From positions 1 to 64,000 of the forward strand of contig NZ_SAWZ01000008.1 in assembly GCF_004122095.1 (NCBI RefSeq): DNA of 64,000 bases. Reading direction: 5' to 3'. The position numbers and the translations under genes were made by a program. The DNA comes from Pseudoxanthomonas composti. GTDB lineage: Bacteria; Pseudomonadota; Gammaproteobacteria; Xanthomonadales; Xanthomonadaceae. Positions within the stretch are counted from its first letter, which is position 1. Each line of letters starts with the position of its first letter. Below are positions 27,065 to 36,519 of the stretch, piece by piece. The notes below the pieces were generated by a model. That model did no database searches, had not been told where the DNA came from, and saw nothing but the letters and a program-made list of their open reading frames with translations.

Positions 27065-29164
27065 TTAGCTAATCGTGCCAATGAGCTTCAGCCGCTTGTC
27101 CTCCGGCACCTCCGTATAGGACAGCACCGACAGCGAGGGCACGCTGTGGCGGATCAGGCGGGCCAGGGCGGCGCGCACGTTGCCCGGGACCAGCACCACG
27201 GCCGGCTCGGCCTTGGCTTCCTGGCGGCCGGCGCAGTCGGCCAGGGATTGCTGCAGGCGCTCGGCCAGGCCCGGCTCCAGTGCGGCGGCGCCGCCCTGGG
27301 CCGAGTCGTTGAGCACCCGCTCCAGCTGCGGTGCCAGCGTGTAGACCGGAAGTTCCGCGGCGTTGCCCGCGATTTCCTGGACGATGAACCGGCCCAGGGC
27401 ATTGCGGACCACCGCGGTCAGGTTGCCCGGGTCCTGGCTGTGCGGGGCGTGCTCGACCATGGCCTCGACGATGCGGCGCAGCTGGCGCACCGGGATGCGC
27501 TCGATCAGCAGGTTCTGCAGCACCCGCACCACCACCGACAGCGGCAGCGACTTGGGGGTCAGGTCTTCCACCAGCTTGGGCGCGCTCTTGGCCAGGGTGG
27601 CCAGCAGCTGCTGCACTTCCTCGTGGCCCAGCAGCTCCGGGGCGTGGCTGCGCACCAGGTGGGAGAGATGGGTGGCGATCACGGTGGACGGGTCGACCAC
27701 GGTGTAGCCCATGGACTCGGCCTGGGCGCGCTGGTGCGGCAGGATCCACACCGCATCCAGGCCGAAGGCCGGGTCCTTGCCGGGCACGCCGTCCAGCTGG
27801 CCCAGCGCGCCGCCCGGGTCCAGGGCCAGTTCGCGGTCCGGGTAGACCTCGGCGGTGGCCACCGGCACGCCGTGCACCAGCAGGCGGTAGGCCGTGGCCG
27901 ACAGCTCCAGGTTGTCGCGGATATGCACCGGGGGGATCAGGAAGCCGATGTCCTGGGTCAGCTTGCGGCGTACGCCCTTGATGCGCGCCATCAGCTCGCC
28001 GCCCTGGGCCTTGTCCACCAGCGGGATCAGGCGGTAGCCCACTTCCAGGCCCAGCGGATCGACCGGGCGCAGCTCGTCCCAGCCGAGCTCGGCATTGGGA
28101 TTGGCCGCCGGGGTCGGCGCGGAGGCCGGGTCGGGCGCGGAGGCCGCCGCGTCCTTGCTCGCCTGCTCCTTCTTGTACAGGCGCCAGGCCATGTAGCCCA
28201 GGCCCGCGCCCAGCGTCAGAAAAGCGACATTGGGCATGCCCGGCACTAGGCCGACCGTGCCCAGGATGCCGGCGGCGATGGCCACCGAGCGGTACTGGCC
28301 GAACACCTGGCCGCCCATGGCCTTGCCCATGTCCTGCTTGCGCGAGGCGCGGGTTACCAGCAGGGCCACGGCCGAGGACACCAGCAGCGCGGGCAGCTGC
28401 GCCACCAGGCCGTCGCCGATGGACAGCAGGGTGTAGGTCGCGGCTGCGTCGGCCACCGGCATGCCGTGCTGCAGCACGCCCACGGCCAGGCCGCCGATCA
28501 GGTTGATGAACAGGATCAGGATGCCGGCGATGGCATCGCCGCGAATGAACTTGTTGGCACCGTCCATCGCGCCGTAGAAGTCGGCTTCCTCGCGCACTTC
28601 CTCGCGGCGGGCCTTGGCTTCCTCGCGGGTCAGCAGGCCGGCGTTGAGATCGGCGTCGATGGCCATCTGCTTGCCGGGCATCGCGTCCAGGATGAAGCGC
28701 GCGGTCACCTCCGAGATGCGCCCGGCGCCCTTGGTGATGACCACGAAGTTGATGATGGTCAGGATCGCGAACACCACGATGCCCACCGCGTAGTTGCCGC
28801 CGATCACGAACTCGCCGAAGGCGGCGATGACCTTGCCGGCCGCGTCGTGGCCGCCCTGGCCGTGCATCAGGATCACGCGGGTGGAGGCCACGTTCAGCGC
28901 CAGGCGCAGCATGGTGGTCATCAGCAGCACGATCGGGAAGATCGAGAACTCCAGCGGCCGCTGCACGTAGACCACGGCCAGCAGCACCATCAGCGAGATG
29001 GCGATGTTGAAGGAGAACAGCGCATCCAGCACGAACGGCGGCAGCGGCACCACCACCATGCCCAGCATGCCCATGACCACCAGCGGGGCGCCCAGGCCAC
29101 TGCGCATCAGGTCGACGAACCGGCCCATGGTGCCGCCGTTGCCGCCCGGGGCCACGGCGCTCAC
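27065..29164 (-). CDS. flhA: Flagellar export gate protein FlhA
   Basis: 699 residues. Eight membrane helices in the first about 330 (PLPPFVLDALFSFNIAISLMV, then the FHIPEP-type segment RISEVTARFILDAMPGKQMAIDADLNAG), then the large cytoplasmic ring domain. Full length for FlhA. The GTG at 29164 overlaps the flhB stop by 4 bp; an ATG 36 nt downstream (MGRFVDLM, 29128) is an alternative start closer to usual FlhA N-termini. Core of the type III export gate with FlhB and FliPQR. Confidence 0.95.
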   Translation of the reverse strand: MSAVAPGGNGGTMGRFVDLMRSGLGAPLVVMGMLGMVVVPLPPFVLDALFSFNIAISLMVLLAVVYVQRPLEFSIFPIVLLMTTMLRLALNVASTRVILMHGQGGHDAAGKVIAAFGEFVIGGNYAVGIVVFAILTIINFVVITKGAGRISEVTARFILDAMPGKQMAIDADLNAGLLTREEAKARREEVREEADFYGAMDGANKFIRGDAIAGILILFINLIGGLAVGVLQHGMPVADAAATYTLLSIGDGLVAQLPALLVSSAVALLVTRASRKQDMGKAMGGQVFGQYRSVAIAAGILGTVGLVPGMPNVAFLTLGAGLGYMAWRLYKKEQASKDAAASAPDPASAPTPAANPNAELGWDELRPVDPLGLEVGYRLIPLVDKAQGGELMARIKGVRRKLTQDIGFLIPPVHIRDNLELSATAYRLLVHGVPVATAEVYPDRELALDPGGALGQLDGVPGKDPAFGLDAVWILPHQRAQAESMGYTVVDPSTVIATHLSHLVRSHAPELLGHEEVQQLLATLAKSAPKLVEDLTPKSLPLSVVVRVLQNLLIERIPVRQLRRIVEAMVEHAPHSQDPGNLTAVVRNALGRFIVQEIAGNAAELPVYTLAPQLERVLNDSAQGGAAALEPGLAERLQQSLADCAGRQEAKAEPAVVLVPGNVRAALARLIRHSVPSLSVLSYTEVPEDKRLKLIGTIS

Positions 29165-30315
29165 AGGCCGGCCCCGTCAGTCGCGCCGTTGGGGCGGCCG
29201 TCGGCGAATTCCTGCACCTCCACTGCCGGCTGGGCGGGGTAACGGCCGCCCGCGGTGCGCCAGTTGCGCAGCTGGTAGACGTAGGACAGCACCTGGGCCA
29301 CGGCGGCGTAGAGTCTCACGGGAATTTCCTTGCCTAGATCGCTTTCCCTATACAAGGCGCGTGCCAGCGGCGGGGCCGAGAGGATGGCGACCTTGTGCTG
29401 CTCGGCCACCTCGCGGATGCGGAAGGCGGTCTCGTCCACGCCCTTGGCCACCACGATGGGCGCGCCGGCCTTGCCGTTCTCGTACTTGAGTGCGACGGCG
29501 TAGTGGGTGGGGTTGACCACCACCACGTCGGCAGTGGGCACGGCCTCCATCATCCGGCGCTGGGACATCTGGTGCTGCATCTGGCGGATCTTGCCCTTCA
29601 CCTCCGGGCTGCCCTCGCTTTCCTTCATCTCGCGCTTGAGCTCCTCGCGGCTCATCATCAGCTTCCGCTTCCAGTTCCACTTCTGGTACGGCGCATCGAT
29701 GGCCGCCAGCAGCGCCAGCGCGCCGCAGGTGGCGAACAGCATCTTCAGGGCCAGGCCCACGCCCTGGCTCATGGCCATCTCCAGCGGCATGCCCACCAGC
29801 GAGCGCAGCAGCTTGGTGCCCGACCACAGGGTCAGGCCGGCGGCGGTGCCGACGAACAGCAGGCGCAGCACCGACTTGACCAGCTCGGCCACGCTCTCGC
29901 TGCCCCACATGCGCTTGAGCCCGGCGGCCGGGTTCATGCGGTCGAACTTGGGCGTCAGCGACTTGGTGTTGAACTGCACGCTGCCCATGGCCATCGGCGC
30001 GACCACGGCCGTCGCCAGGGCCACCAGCACGATCGGCCACATCGTCAGCAGCAGCTGCAGGATCTGATGGCCGAAGTAGGGCAGCAGCTCCTGCGGGGTC
30101 TCCAGCAGGCTGCGGGGCGGGGACAGCGCCTGCTTGAACCAGTCGCGCGCGCTGCGGCCGATGCCGCCGCCGGCGGACATCACCGCGATCACCCCGCCGG
30201 TGAACACCGCCGCGGTGGACAGCTCGCGCGATCGCGGCACGTTGCCCTGTTCACGGGCCTCGCGCAGGCGCTTTTCACTAGGCTGTTCTGTACGTTCCTG
30301 GTCGTCTTCGGACAT
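29161..30315 (-). CDS. flhB: Flagellar export switch protein FlhB
   Basis: 384 residues. N-terminus EDDQERTEQPSEKRLREAREQGNVPRS, four membrane helices to about 210, and the cytoplasmic domain with the self-cleavage site NPTH (VVVNPTHYAVALKYE). Controls the switch from rod/hook to filament export together with FliK. Start at 30315. It follows the EAL gene by 54 nt. Confidence 0.96.
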   Translation of the reverse strand: MSEDDQERTEQPSEKRLREAREQGNVPRSRELSTAAVFTGGVIAVMSAGGGIGRSARDWFKQALSPPRSLLETPQELLPYFGHQILQLLLTMWPIVLVALATAVVAPMAMGSVQFNTKSLTPKFDRMNPAAGLKRMWGSESVAELVKSVLRLLFVGTAAGLTLWSGTKLLRSLVGMPLEMAMSQGVGLALKMLFATCGALALLAAIDAPYQKWNWKRKLMMSREELKREMKESEGSPEVKGKIRQMQHQMSQRRMMEAVPTADVVVVNPTHYAVALKYENGKAGAPIVVAKGVDETAFRIREVAEQHKVAILSAPPLARALYRESDLGKEIPVRLYAAVAQVLSYVYQLRNWRTAGGRYPAQPAVEVQEFADGRPNGATDGAGL

Positions 30316-30369
30316 CGGACATCACGCACGGCGGGGGATGCCGCCATCGTGCAAGCGCCGTGCCAGCGA

Positions 30370-32616
30370 TCAGGGCGCCGGGCTGCCGTCCATCTGCGGC
30401 AGCGGTGCCGGGCGGGCGATGTGGTAGCCCTGGGCCCAGTCCACGCCCAGGCTGTGCAGCAGGCGCAGGATTTCGGCGTCCTCCACGTACTCGGCCACGG
30501 TCTGGGCCTGGTAGGCATTGGCGATGGTCACCATGGCGCGGACCAGCTCGCGGTCGCGCACGTTGCTGACGATGTTGCGCACGAAGGCACCGTCGATCTT
30601 GACCAGGTCGATCGGAAGCTGCTGCAGGCGGTCGAAACTCTGCATGCCGGTGCCGAAATCGTCCAGCGCGATCAGGCAGCCGCGCTGGTGCAGCGACTGC
30701 AGCAGGGGCATGGCGCGGACGATGCCACCCTCGATCGCCCGTTCGGTGATCTCAAAGCACAGCCGCCCCGGCGCCCCGGGGAACAGGTCCAGCTTGTGCA
30801 GCAGCCAGTTGCGGAAGTGCTCGGACACCAGGCTGCGGCCGGTCAGGTTGATCGCCAAGCGCTGGTAGCCGCCGTTGTCCGGATGGGCCTGCATCCAGCC
30901 CAGCACGCTCTCGATCACCGCCCGGTCCAGCTCGACCACGCCGCGACTGGCTTCCAGCTCTTCCATGTAGTCGGCCGGCATCAGCAGCCCGTCCGGGCCA
31001 CGCAGGCGGCATAGCACCTCGGCCATCTCGGCCTGGTCCTGGCCGATGCGGCGGATCGGCTGCACGTGCAGTTCCACCGCGTTCTGGCGCAGCAGCGACA
31101 GCGCCAGCGAGTGGGTCTGGAAGGCCAGGCGACCGGCATCGCCGCTTTCCAGGGTGTCGGCGAACACCGGCGAGGTCTCGGCGCGCTGGCGGGCCATGCG
31201 CTTGGCGCGAAAGGCCGCATGCAGCGCCGCGTCCAGCGCCGCATCGCCCCGGCCGGCTAGGGTGGCCACGCCCAGGTGCGGTTCCATGCGCAGGCGGGTG
31301 TCGGCATAGCGGAACTCGAAGCGCTCCAGCCCCTGCAGCACCTCGTTCCAGGACACCGGCTGTCTGGCGCGCGGCACCAGGATGAAGCGCCCTGGCCCCA
31401 TGATGTAGGCATCCAGCGAGGCCTGCAGCTGCGCATGCAGGGCGGTGGTCAGCGCCTCCTGTGCCGGCAGCCCGAAGGAGGCCATCAGCGTGTCCACATG
31501 CTCGATGCTGAGCAGCCCCAGTTCTTCCGGCACCGTTTCGCGCCGGGCCAGGTCGCGGCGCAGCGCGCTGATGTTGGGCACCCCGGTCAGGCCATCGACC
31601 AGCGCCGCATCGGCGGCCCGGCGCAGCGCCAGCCGGCCATTGCTGCCGATCAGCAGCACCAGCACGCAGACCTGCTGGATGGCGGCCAGCTCGGTGCCCA
31701 GCAGCGCCGTGCGCTGCGCGGCGAACGCGGGATGGGCCAGGTTGGACTGCCCGATGCACACCAGCAGGACCGTGGACACCAGCGCCAGCAGCGGCACGCA
31801 GCAGCGCCAGGACAGGCGCAAGGACAGCCACACCATCAGCGTAACCACCAAGTAGCGATGGTCCAGGATGCGGGTGGCCAGGTCCTGGTGCTCCTGCGGG
31901 ATATGCAGCAGCCACAGGAACAGCAGGGTGAACAGGCCGATGATTGCCCGTTCCACGTTGGGGATCCGCGCGGTGGTGGCCGCAGGCGAGCGCCAGCCGG
32001 TGACCAGCAGCACGATGGGCAGCGTCAGCAGCACCACGCCGTAGTAGCGCGACTGGAACAGGTAGGACGCGCGGTCCAGGACCTCCTGCGTGTCCGCGCC
32101 GGAGGCGCTCAGGCTCAGCGCGAAGGCCAGCGCCCAACCGGCCGGGTACAGCAGCAGCGCCACCAGCACGAAGGCCGGCAGGTCGCGCTGCCGGAAGTGG
32201 CGGTGAGAGCCCGCGCGCGGCCACCCCATCAGCCGAGCGCACAGCACCGTCCCTGCGTACATCACCATGTAGACCGGAAGCATGGTGGTCCCATGCCCCA
32301 GCATGGCCTGCATGCTGCCCGCGCTTTCCCACCCGGCACGCAGCACCCAGCCGAGGTAGCACAGCGGAAACAGCGTGCGCAGGTAGACCGGCGTGGGCGC
32401 CAGCATCGCCACGGCCAGGATCAGGCCCCATTGCAGGTGCGCCAGCGAGGTGACGGCATGGTGGGCCCGGCCGGGGCTGGCGCCCAGGACATCCACGAAG
32501 GGCAAGCCCAGGCAGGCCAGCGCCAGCGGCCATAGCCAGCGCCAACGCACCGCCGCGCCATCACGGGCGGGCAGGGCGTCGGGCGTGCTGAACGGATGGC
32601 CGCTGGCGCGTGACAT
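30370..32616 (-). CDS. Membrane protein with degenerate GGDEF and EAL domains
   Basis: 748 residues from ATG 32616 (MSRASGHPF; AAGGA 4 nt upstream, whereas the ATG at 32661 lacks a site). About eight membrane helices (to about 320), a GGDEF-like domain that begins DGLTGVPN but reads GPGRF where GGDEF should be, then an EAL-like domain (about 495-748). In the latter EAL is EVL, while FEITERA, DDFGTG and VKIDG are kept. Diguanylate cyclase activity is very unlikely; phosphodiesterase activity is doubtful. Its place between fliR and flhB suggests a c-di-GMP-linked or structural role in flagellar assembly. Confidence 0.85.
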   Translation of the reverse strand: MSRASGHPFSTPDALPARDGAAVRWRWLWPLALACLGLPFVDVLGASPGRAHHAVTSLAHLQWGLILAVAMLAPTPVYLRTLFPLCYLGWVLRAGWESAGSMQAMLGHGTTMLPVYMVMYAGTVLCARLMGWPRAGSHRHFRQRDLPAFVLVALLLYPAGWALAFALSLSASGADTQEVLDRASYLFQSRYYGVVLLTLPIVLLVTGWRSPAATTARIPNVERAIIGLFTLLFLWLLHIPQEHQDLATRILDHRYLVVTLMVWLSLRLSWRCCVPLLALVSTVLLVCIGQSNLAHPAFAAQRTALLGTELAAIQQVCVLVLLIGSNGRLALRRAADAALVDGLTGVPNISALRRDLARRETVPEELGLLSIEHVDTLMASFGLPAQEALTTALHAQLQASLDAYIMGPGRFILVPRARQPVSWNEVLQGLERFEFRYADTRLRMEPHLGVATLAGRGDAALDAALHAAFRAKRMARQRAETSPVFADTLESGDAGRLAFQTHSLALSLLRQNAVELHVQPIRRIGQDQAEMAEVLCRLRGPDGLLMPADYMEELEASRGVVELDRAVIESVLGWMQAHPDNGGYQRLAINLTGRSLVSEHFRNWLLHKLDLFPGAPGRLCFEITERAIEGGIVRAMPLLQSLHQRGCLIALDDFGTGMQSFDRLQQLPIDLVKIDGAFVRNIVSNVRDRELVRAMVTIANAYQAQTVAEYVEDAEILRLLHSLGVDWAQGYHIARPAPLPQMDGSPAP

Positions 32617-32703
32617 GGATTCCTTGGGCGCCGGGGCCGAGCCGGCAGCAGGGGGCGCCATGTGTATCGGCGCAAGGGTCGCTGGACTTGACCGGATTTC
32701 GGA

Positions 32704-33498
32704 TTACGGACTGCTCAGGCGCTCGATGGCCTCAAAGCTCGCCTCGAACTGGCGCAGGACCGGCGCGCTCAGATCGCCCATCAGCACCGCCAGCAGCGCC
32801 AGCCCCATCAGCAGCGCCACCGGCAGGCCCAGCTGCACCGGGTTCAGCTGCGGGGCCGCCTTGGCCAGGATGCCGAAGGCCAGGTTGGTGGCCAGCATCG
32901 CGATCATGAGCGGCAGCGCCAGCGACAGGCCGCCGCGCAGCACCGCCGGCAGGAAATCCGGGGCCACGGCCAGCATGGCGTTGACATCGGGCAGGGCCAC
33001 GCCGATCGGCAGGGCCTGGTAGCTGCGCACCAGCAGCGAAATCATCGCCAGGTGGCCATCGCTGGCGAAGAACATCAGGCCGAAGGCCAGGTAGAACCAC
33101 TGCCCGACCACGCCCGAGCTGACCCCGCGCAGCGGGTCGGCCATCTGCGCGAAGGACAGGCCCATGCCCTGGGAGACCCACTCGCCGGCCAGGGCGCCGG
33201 CCTCGAACACCAGCCGCAGCAGGAAGCCCATGGCCACCCCCAGCGCGATCTCGCGCAGGATCGACAGCACCGCCACCGCATCGAAGCCGCCCCAGGCCGG
33301 CAGCGGCGGCAGGATCGGCGCCAGCGCCACGGCCAGGGTGCCGGCCAGCAGCACGCGCACCCGCGCCGGCACCGCGCGGGTGCCGATCAAGGGCATGGCC
33401 ATCAGCATCGCCCCGGTGCGCAGCATGATCCACAGCACCGCGCCGATCATGGCGAAGGCGCGGTTGCCGTCGATCACCATCGCGGTGGCGGCATCCAT
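32704..33498 (-). CDS. fliR: Flagellar export gate protein FliR
   Basis: 264 residues, six membrane helices, with the conserved MPLIGTRAVPARVRVLLA and GEWVSQGMGLSFAQMADP segments of FliR. Forms the export channel with FliP and FliQ. Start at 33498, 31 nt after fliQ. Confidence 0.95.
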   Translation of the reverse strand: MDAATAMVIDGNRAFAMIGAVLWIMLRTGAMLMAMPLIGTRAVPARVRVLLAGTLAVALAPILPPLPAWGGFDAVAVLSILREIALGVAMGFLLRLVFEAGALAGEWVSQGMGLSFAQMADPLRGVSSGVVGQWFYLAFGLMFFASDGHLAMISLLVRSYQALPIGVALPDVNAMLAVAPDFLPAVLRGGLSLALPLMIAMLATNLAFGILAKAAPQLNPVQLGLPVALLMGLALLAVLMGDLSAPVLRQFEASFEAIERLSSP

Positions 33499-33529
33499 CA
33501 GCGCGACCCTGCGGCGGCGAAGGCGGCGC

Positions 33530-33799
33530 TCATCCGATCAGATGCGGGATCCGATGGAACAGGTCGATGGTGAACTCGGTCAGGTAACCCAGCAGGAAGC
33601 TGCCCAGCGCGAACAGCGCCGCGGTCAGCGTGACCGCCTTGGCGATGAAGCCGATGGTCGGCTCATTGAGCTGGGTGGCCGCCTGCACCACGCCGACCAC
33701 CACGCCGACCACCAGCACGCTCAGCAACAGCGGGCCGGCGATCCACATCGCAGCGATCAGACCGCCGCGCAGTTCGGTGAGGGCGAGTTCGGGAGTCAT
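33530..33799 (-). CDS. fliQ: Flagellar export gate protein FliQ
   Basis: 89 residues, two membrane helices (about 16-40 and 53-73), with VVGVVQAATQLNEPTIGFIAK, the FliQ signature. Start at 33799. It is cut off from fliP by a 151-nt repeat array, although these genes normally abut. Confidence 0.96.
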   Translation of the reverse strand: MTPELALTELRGGLIAAMWIAGPLLLSVLVVGVVVGVVQAATQLNEPTIGFIAKAVTLTAALFALGSFLLGYLTEFTIDLFHRIPHLIG

Positions 33800-33803
33800 G
33801 GGT

Positions 33804-33950
33804 CTAGGAACGAGTGGAGAGGAACGAGGAACGAGTGATTGAAGGCGAGGAACGAGCGATTGGGGGAGGAACGAGTGGAGAGGAACGAGGAACGAGAGAG
33901 AGCAGACGCTTGCGCTTTGTCACTCGTTCCTCGTTCCTCGTTTCTCGTTC
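33804..33950. repeat. GAACGAG short-repeat array C (between fliP and fliQ)
   Basis: Forward units at 33804-33895 and complement at 33922-33950. The TAG stop of fliP is part of the first unit on the minus strand (TAGGAACGAG). The array splits the fliP-fliQ pair. Confidence 0.88.
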
Positions 33951-34778
33951 CTAGATGCTGTTAAAGCTCGCCGCCAGCGTGCCCACCGTCAGCACCCAGC
34001 CATCGACCAGCACGAACAGCAGGATCTTGAACGGGGCCGAGATCAGCATCGGCGAGAGCATCATCATGCCCATGGACATCAGCACGCTGGCCACGACCAG
34101 GTCGATGATCACGAACGGGATGTAGATCAGAAAGCCGATCTCGAAGGCGGTCTTCAGCTCGCTGGTCACGAAGGAGGCGGCCAGGGTCGGGAAGGGGATC
34201 TCCGCCGGCGAGTTGTAGGCGCCGTGGCCGGACAGGCCGGCGAAGGTCATCAGGTCGGTGTCGCGGATCTGCGCCAGCATGAAGGCGCGCAGCGGCGACA
34301 TGCCCAGGTCCCAGGCGGTGCGGAAATCGATCTGGCCATTGAGATAGGGGCCAAAGCCGCTGTCCCAGGCCTTCTGCCACACCGGCATCATGATCATCGC
34401 GGTCAGGAACAGCGCCAGGCCGATCATCACCTGGTTGGAGGGCGACTGCCCCGTGCCCAGCGCCTGGCGCAGCAGCGCCAGCACGATGGTGATGCGGGTG
34501 AAGGCGGTCATCACCAGCAGCAGCGAGGGCAGCAGGGTGATGCCGGTCATCAGCAGCAGGGTCTGCAGCGGCACGCTGACCGGGTCGTTGCCGATGCGTC
34601 CCACCGACACGTTGGGCAGTGCCGGCAGGGCCGAGCCCTGGGTCGCCGGCTCGGCGATCGGCGCCGGGTTCTGCGCCGCGGGCGCGGCCTGCGCCAGCGC
34701 CGTCAACGGCAGCACCAACACGGCCAGCAGGGCCAGCAGCAGCGGCCAGGGCAGCAGCCGGGTGCGGGGAGCGCTCAT
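33951..34778 (-). CDS. fliP: Flagellar export gate protein FliP
   Basis: 275 residues. A cleavable signal peptide (about 1-31, ending LTALAQA), then four membrane helices, with MTAFTRITIVLALLRQALG and FMLAQIRDTDL typical of FliP. Start at 34778 overlaps fliO by 4 bp. Confidence 0.96.
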   Translation of the reverse strand: MSAPRTRLLPWPLLLALLAVLVLPLTALAQAAPAAQNPAPIAEPATQGSALPALPNVSVGRIGNDPVSVPLQTLLLMTGITLLPSLLLVMTAFTRITIVLALLRQALGTGQSPSNQVMIGLALFLTAMIMMPVWQKAWDSGFGPYLNGQIDFRTAWDLGMSPLRAFMLAQIRDTDLMTFAGLSGHGAYNSPAEIPFPTLAASFVTSELKTAFEIGFLIYIPFVIIDLVVASVLMSMGMMMLSPMLISAPFKILLFVLVDGWVLTVGTLAASFNSI

Positions 34779-35170
34779 TTCCTGGAATCCTTGCGCATGC
34801 GCTGCGCCAGCAGCTGGGCGAAATCGGGGAGCTTCTTCAGGTCGGCCAGCTGCGGCGAGGGCGGCACTTGCAAGGGCTCGGGCAGGGTCTGCAGCAGGGT
34901 CACCGAGCCGGCGCTCACCCCGAGCAGCAGCTGCTGCTGGCCGACCTGGACCACCACCGCGCGCTCGCGCGTACCCAGCGGCAGGGTGGCGATCAGCTTG
35001 AGCTGTTCGTTCTGGCGGAAGGCGCTGCCCGGCATGCGCTTGAGCAACCAGGCCAGGCCCAGGATCAGCCCCAGCACCAGCAGCAGCGCCATCACCCCGC
35101 CTAGCAGACCGCTGGCGGAGGAGGCGGCCGGCGCGCTGCGGGCGACGGCGCCGGCCGTCGCAAGCAGCAT
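34775..35170 (-). CDS. fliO: Flagellar protein FliO
   Basis: 131 residues: a short N-terminus, one membrane helix (about 24-44) and a cytoplasmic domain with LKLIATLPLGTRERAVVVQVG, the FliO signature. Assists FliP ring formation. Start overlaps the fliN stop (TGATG at 35170). Confidence 0.93.
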   Translation of the reverse strand: MLLATAGAVARSAPAASSASGLLGGVMALLLVLGLILGLAWLLKRMPGSAFRQNEQLKLIATLPLGTRERAVVVQVGQQQLLLGVSAGSVTLLQTLPEPLQVPPSPQLADLKKLPDFAQLLAQRMRKDSRK

Positions 35171-35505
35171 CAGCGCAGTCTCCGCACGCGTTCGGCCGGG
35201 CTGACCACGTCGGTCAGGCGTACGCCGAAGCGGTCGTTGATGACCACCACCTCGCCATGGGCGACCAGGGTGCCGTTGACGAACACGTCCAGCGGCTCGC
35301 CAGCGCCGCGCTCCAGCTCGATCACCGAGCCCTGGTTGAGCTGCAGCAGGTTGCGGATGGGCATGCGGGTGCGGCCGACTTCCAGGGTCAGCGCCACCGG
35401 CACGTCCAGGATCATGTCCAGGTTGAGGTCGTTGCCGGCCTGCGGGCCATCGGCGTGCAGGTCGTCGAAGGTCGCCGCGTCGGCGTTGGGGAAACTGGTG
35501 TTCAT
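35170..35505 (-). CDS. fliN: Flagellar switch protein FliN
   Basis: 111 residues from ATG 35505 (MNTSFPNAD), overlapping the fliM stop by 4 bp; the longer upstream frame is a shadow of fliM. C-terminal SpoA domain: DVPVALTLEVGRTRMPIRNLL, LDVFVNGTLVAHGEVVVINDRFGVRLTDVV in two halves. With FliM it forms the C ring and binds CheY-P. Confidence 0.96.
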   Translation of the reverse strand: MNTSFPNADAATFDDLHADGPQAGNDLNLDMILDVPVALTLEVGRTRMPIRNLLQLNQGSVIELERGAGEPLDVFVNGTLVAHGEVVVINDRFGVRLTDVVSPAERVRRLR

Positions 35506-36506
35506 GCGGTGGGATCCTTGGGCTGCGCTTTGGCGACGATGGTGCCGGGCGGATGGGTGGCGGTGATCTTGACGGCGTTGTAGCCGTTGGAAATGCCGAA
35601 CTCGCCGGTGAACAGTGGGATGTCCTCCACGCAGATCGGCACGTCCTTGGGCAGTTCGATGGGCAGCACGTCGCCCACCTTCAGATGGGTCAGCTGGCGC
35701 AGGTTGATGGTCTTGCGCGCCAGGACGGTGGACACGGTGACCTCGGACAGCTGCAGCTGCTCGCGCAGGGTGCTGTTCCAGCTTTCGTCGCGGTCCACGC
35801 GGTCGCTCTGGATGCCGGCATCGAGTAGCTCGCGGATCGGCTCCAGCATCGAATAGGGCAGGGTCACGTGGACCTCGCCGCCACCGCCGTCGAGCTCGAC
35901 GTGGAAGCGGCACACCACCACATACTCGCGCGGGGTGACGATGTTGGCGAAGTGCGGGTTGACCTCGGAATTGATGTACTCGAAATCCACCTCCAGCACC
36001 GGCGCCCAGGCTTCCTTCAGGTCGTTGAAGGTCTGCTTGAGCATCAGCTGGATGACGCGCATCTCGGTCGGGGTGAACTCGCGGCCTTCGATCTTGGCCG
36101 GGTAGCGCCCGTCGCCGCCGAAGAAGTTGTCCACCACCGTGTAGACCAGCTTGGGCTCGAACACGATCAGCCCGGTGCCGCGCAGCGGCTTGAGCTTGAT
36201 CAGGTTGAGGTTGGTCGGCACGTACAGCGAGTGCATGTAGTCGCCGAACTTGAGCAGGTCGATGCCGCGCACGGACAGGTCCGCCGAGCGGCGCAGCAGG
36301 TTGAACAGGCCGATGCGCCACAGGCGCACGAAGCGCTCGTTGACCATCTCCAGGGTCGGCATGCGCCCACGGATAATCCGGTCCTGGCTGGCGAAATCGT
36401 AGGACTGGGCCACGCTCGGATCGACCGGGGCGGCGGTTTCCACCGCGCCGGAATCGACGCCGTGCAAGAGCGCGTCGATTTCGTCCTGTGAGAGCAGGTC
36501 GCTCAT
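35502..36506 (-). CDS. fliM: Flagellar switch protein FliM
   Basis: 334 residues. N-terminal CheY-binding peptide LLSQDEIDALLHG, middle domain with GGDGRYP and ALSRLPA-like regions, and a C-terminal SpoA domain homologous to FliN. Full length. Start at 36506, 13 nt after fliL. Confidence 0.96.
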   Translation of the reverse strand: MSDLLSQDEIDALLHGVDSGAVETAAPVDPSVAQSYDFASQDRIIRGRMPTLEMVNERFVRLWRIGLFNLLRRSADLSVRGIDLLKFGDYMHSLYVPTNLNLIKLKPLRGTGLIVFEPKLVYTVVDNFFGGDGRYPAKIEGREFTPTEMRVIQLMLKQTFNDLKEAWAPVLEVDFEYINSEVNPHFANIVTPREYVVVCRFHVELDGGGGEVHVTLPYSMLEPIRELLDAGIQSDRVDRDESWNSTLREQLQLSEVTVSTVLARKTINLRQLTHLKVGDVLPIELPKDVPICVEDIPLFTGEFGISNGYNAVKITATHPPGTIVAKAQPKDPTA

Positions 36507-36519
36507 CGGATCGGCCTTC

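Noticed and set aside
24689-28249. Plus-strand ORF of 1186 residues
   Set aside because: Antisense to fleN, flhF and flhA, which have perfect family motifs. An artefact of high G+C.
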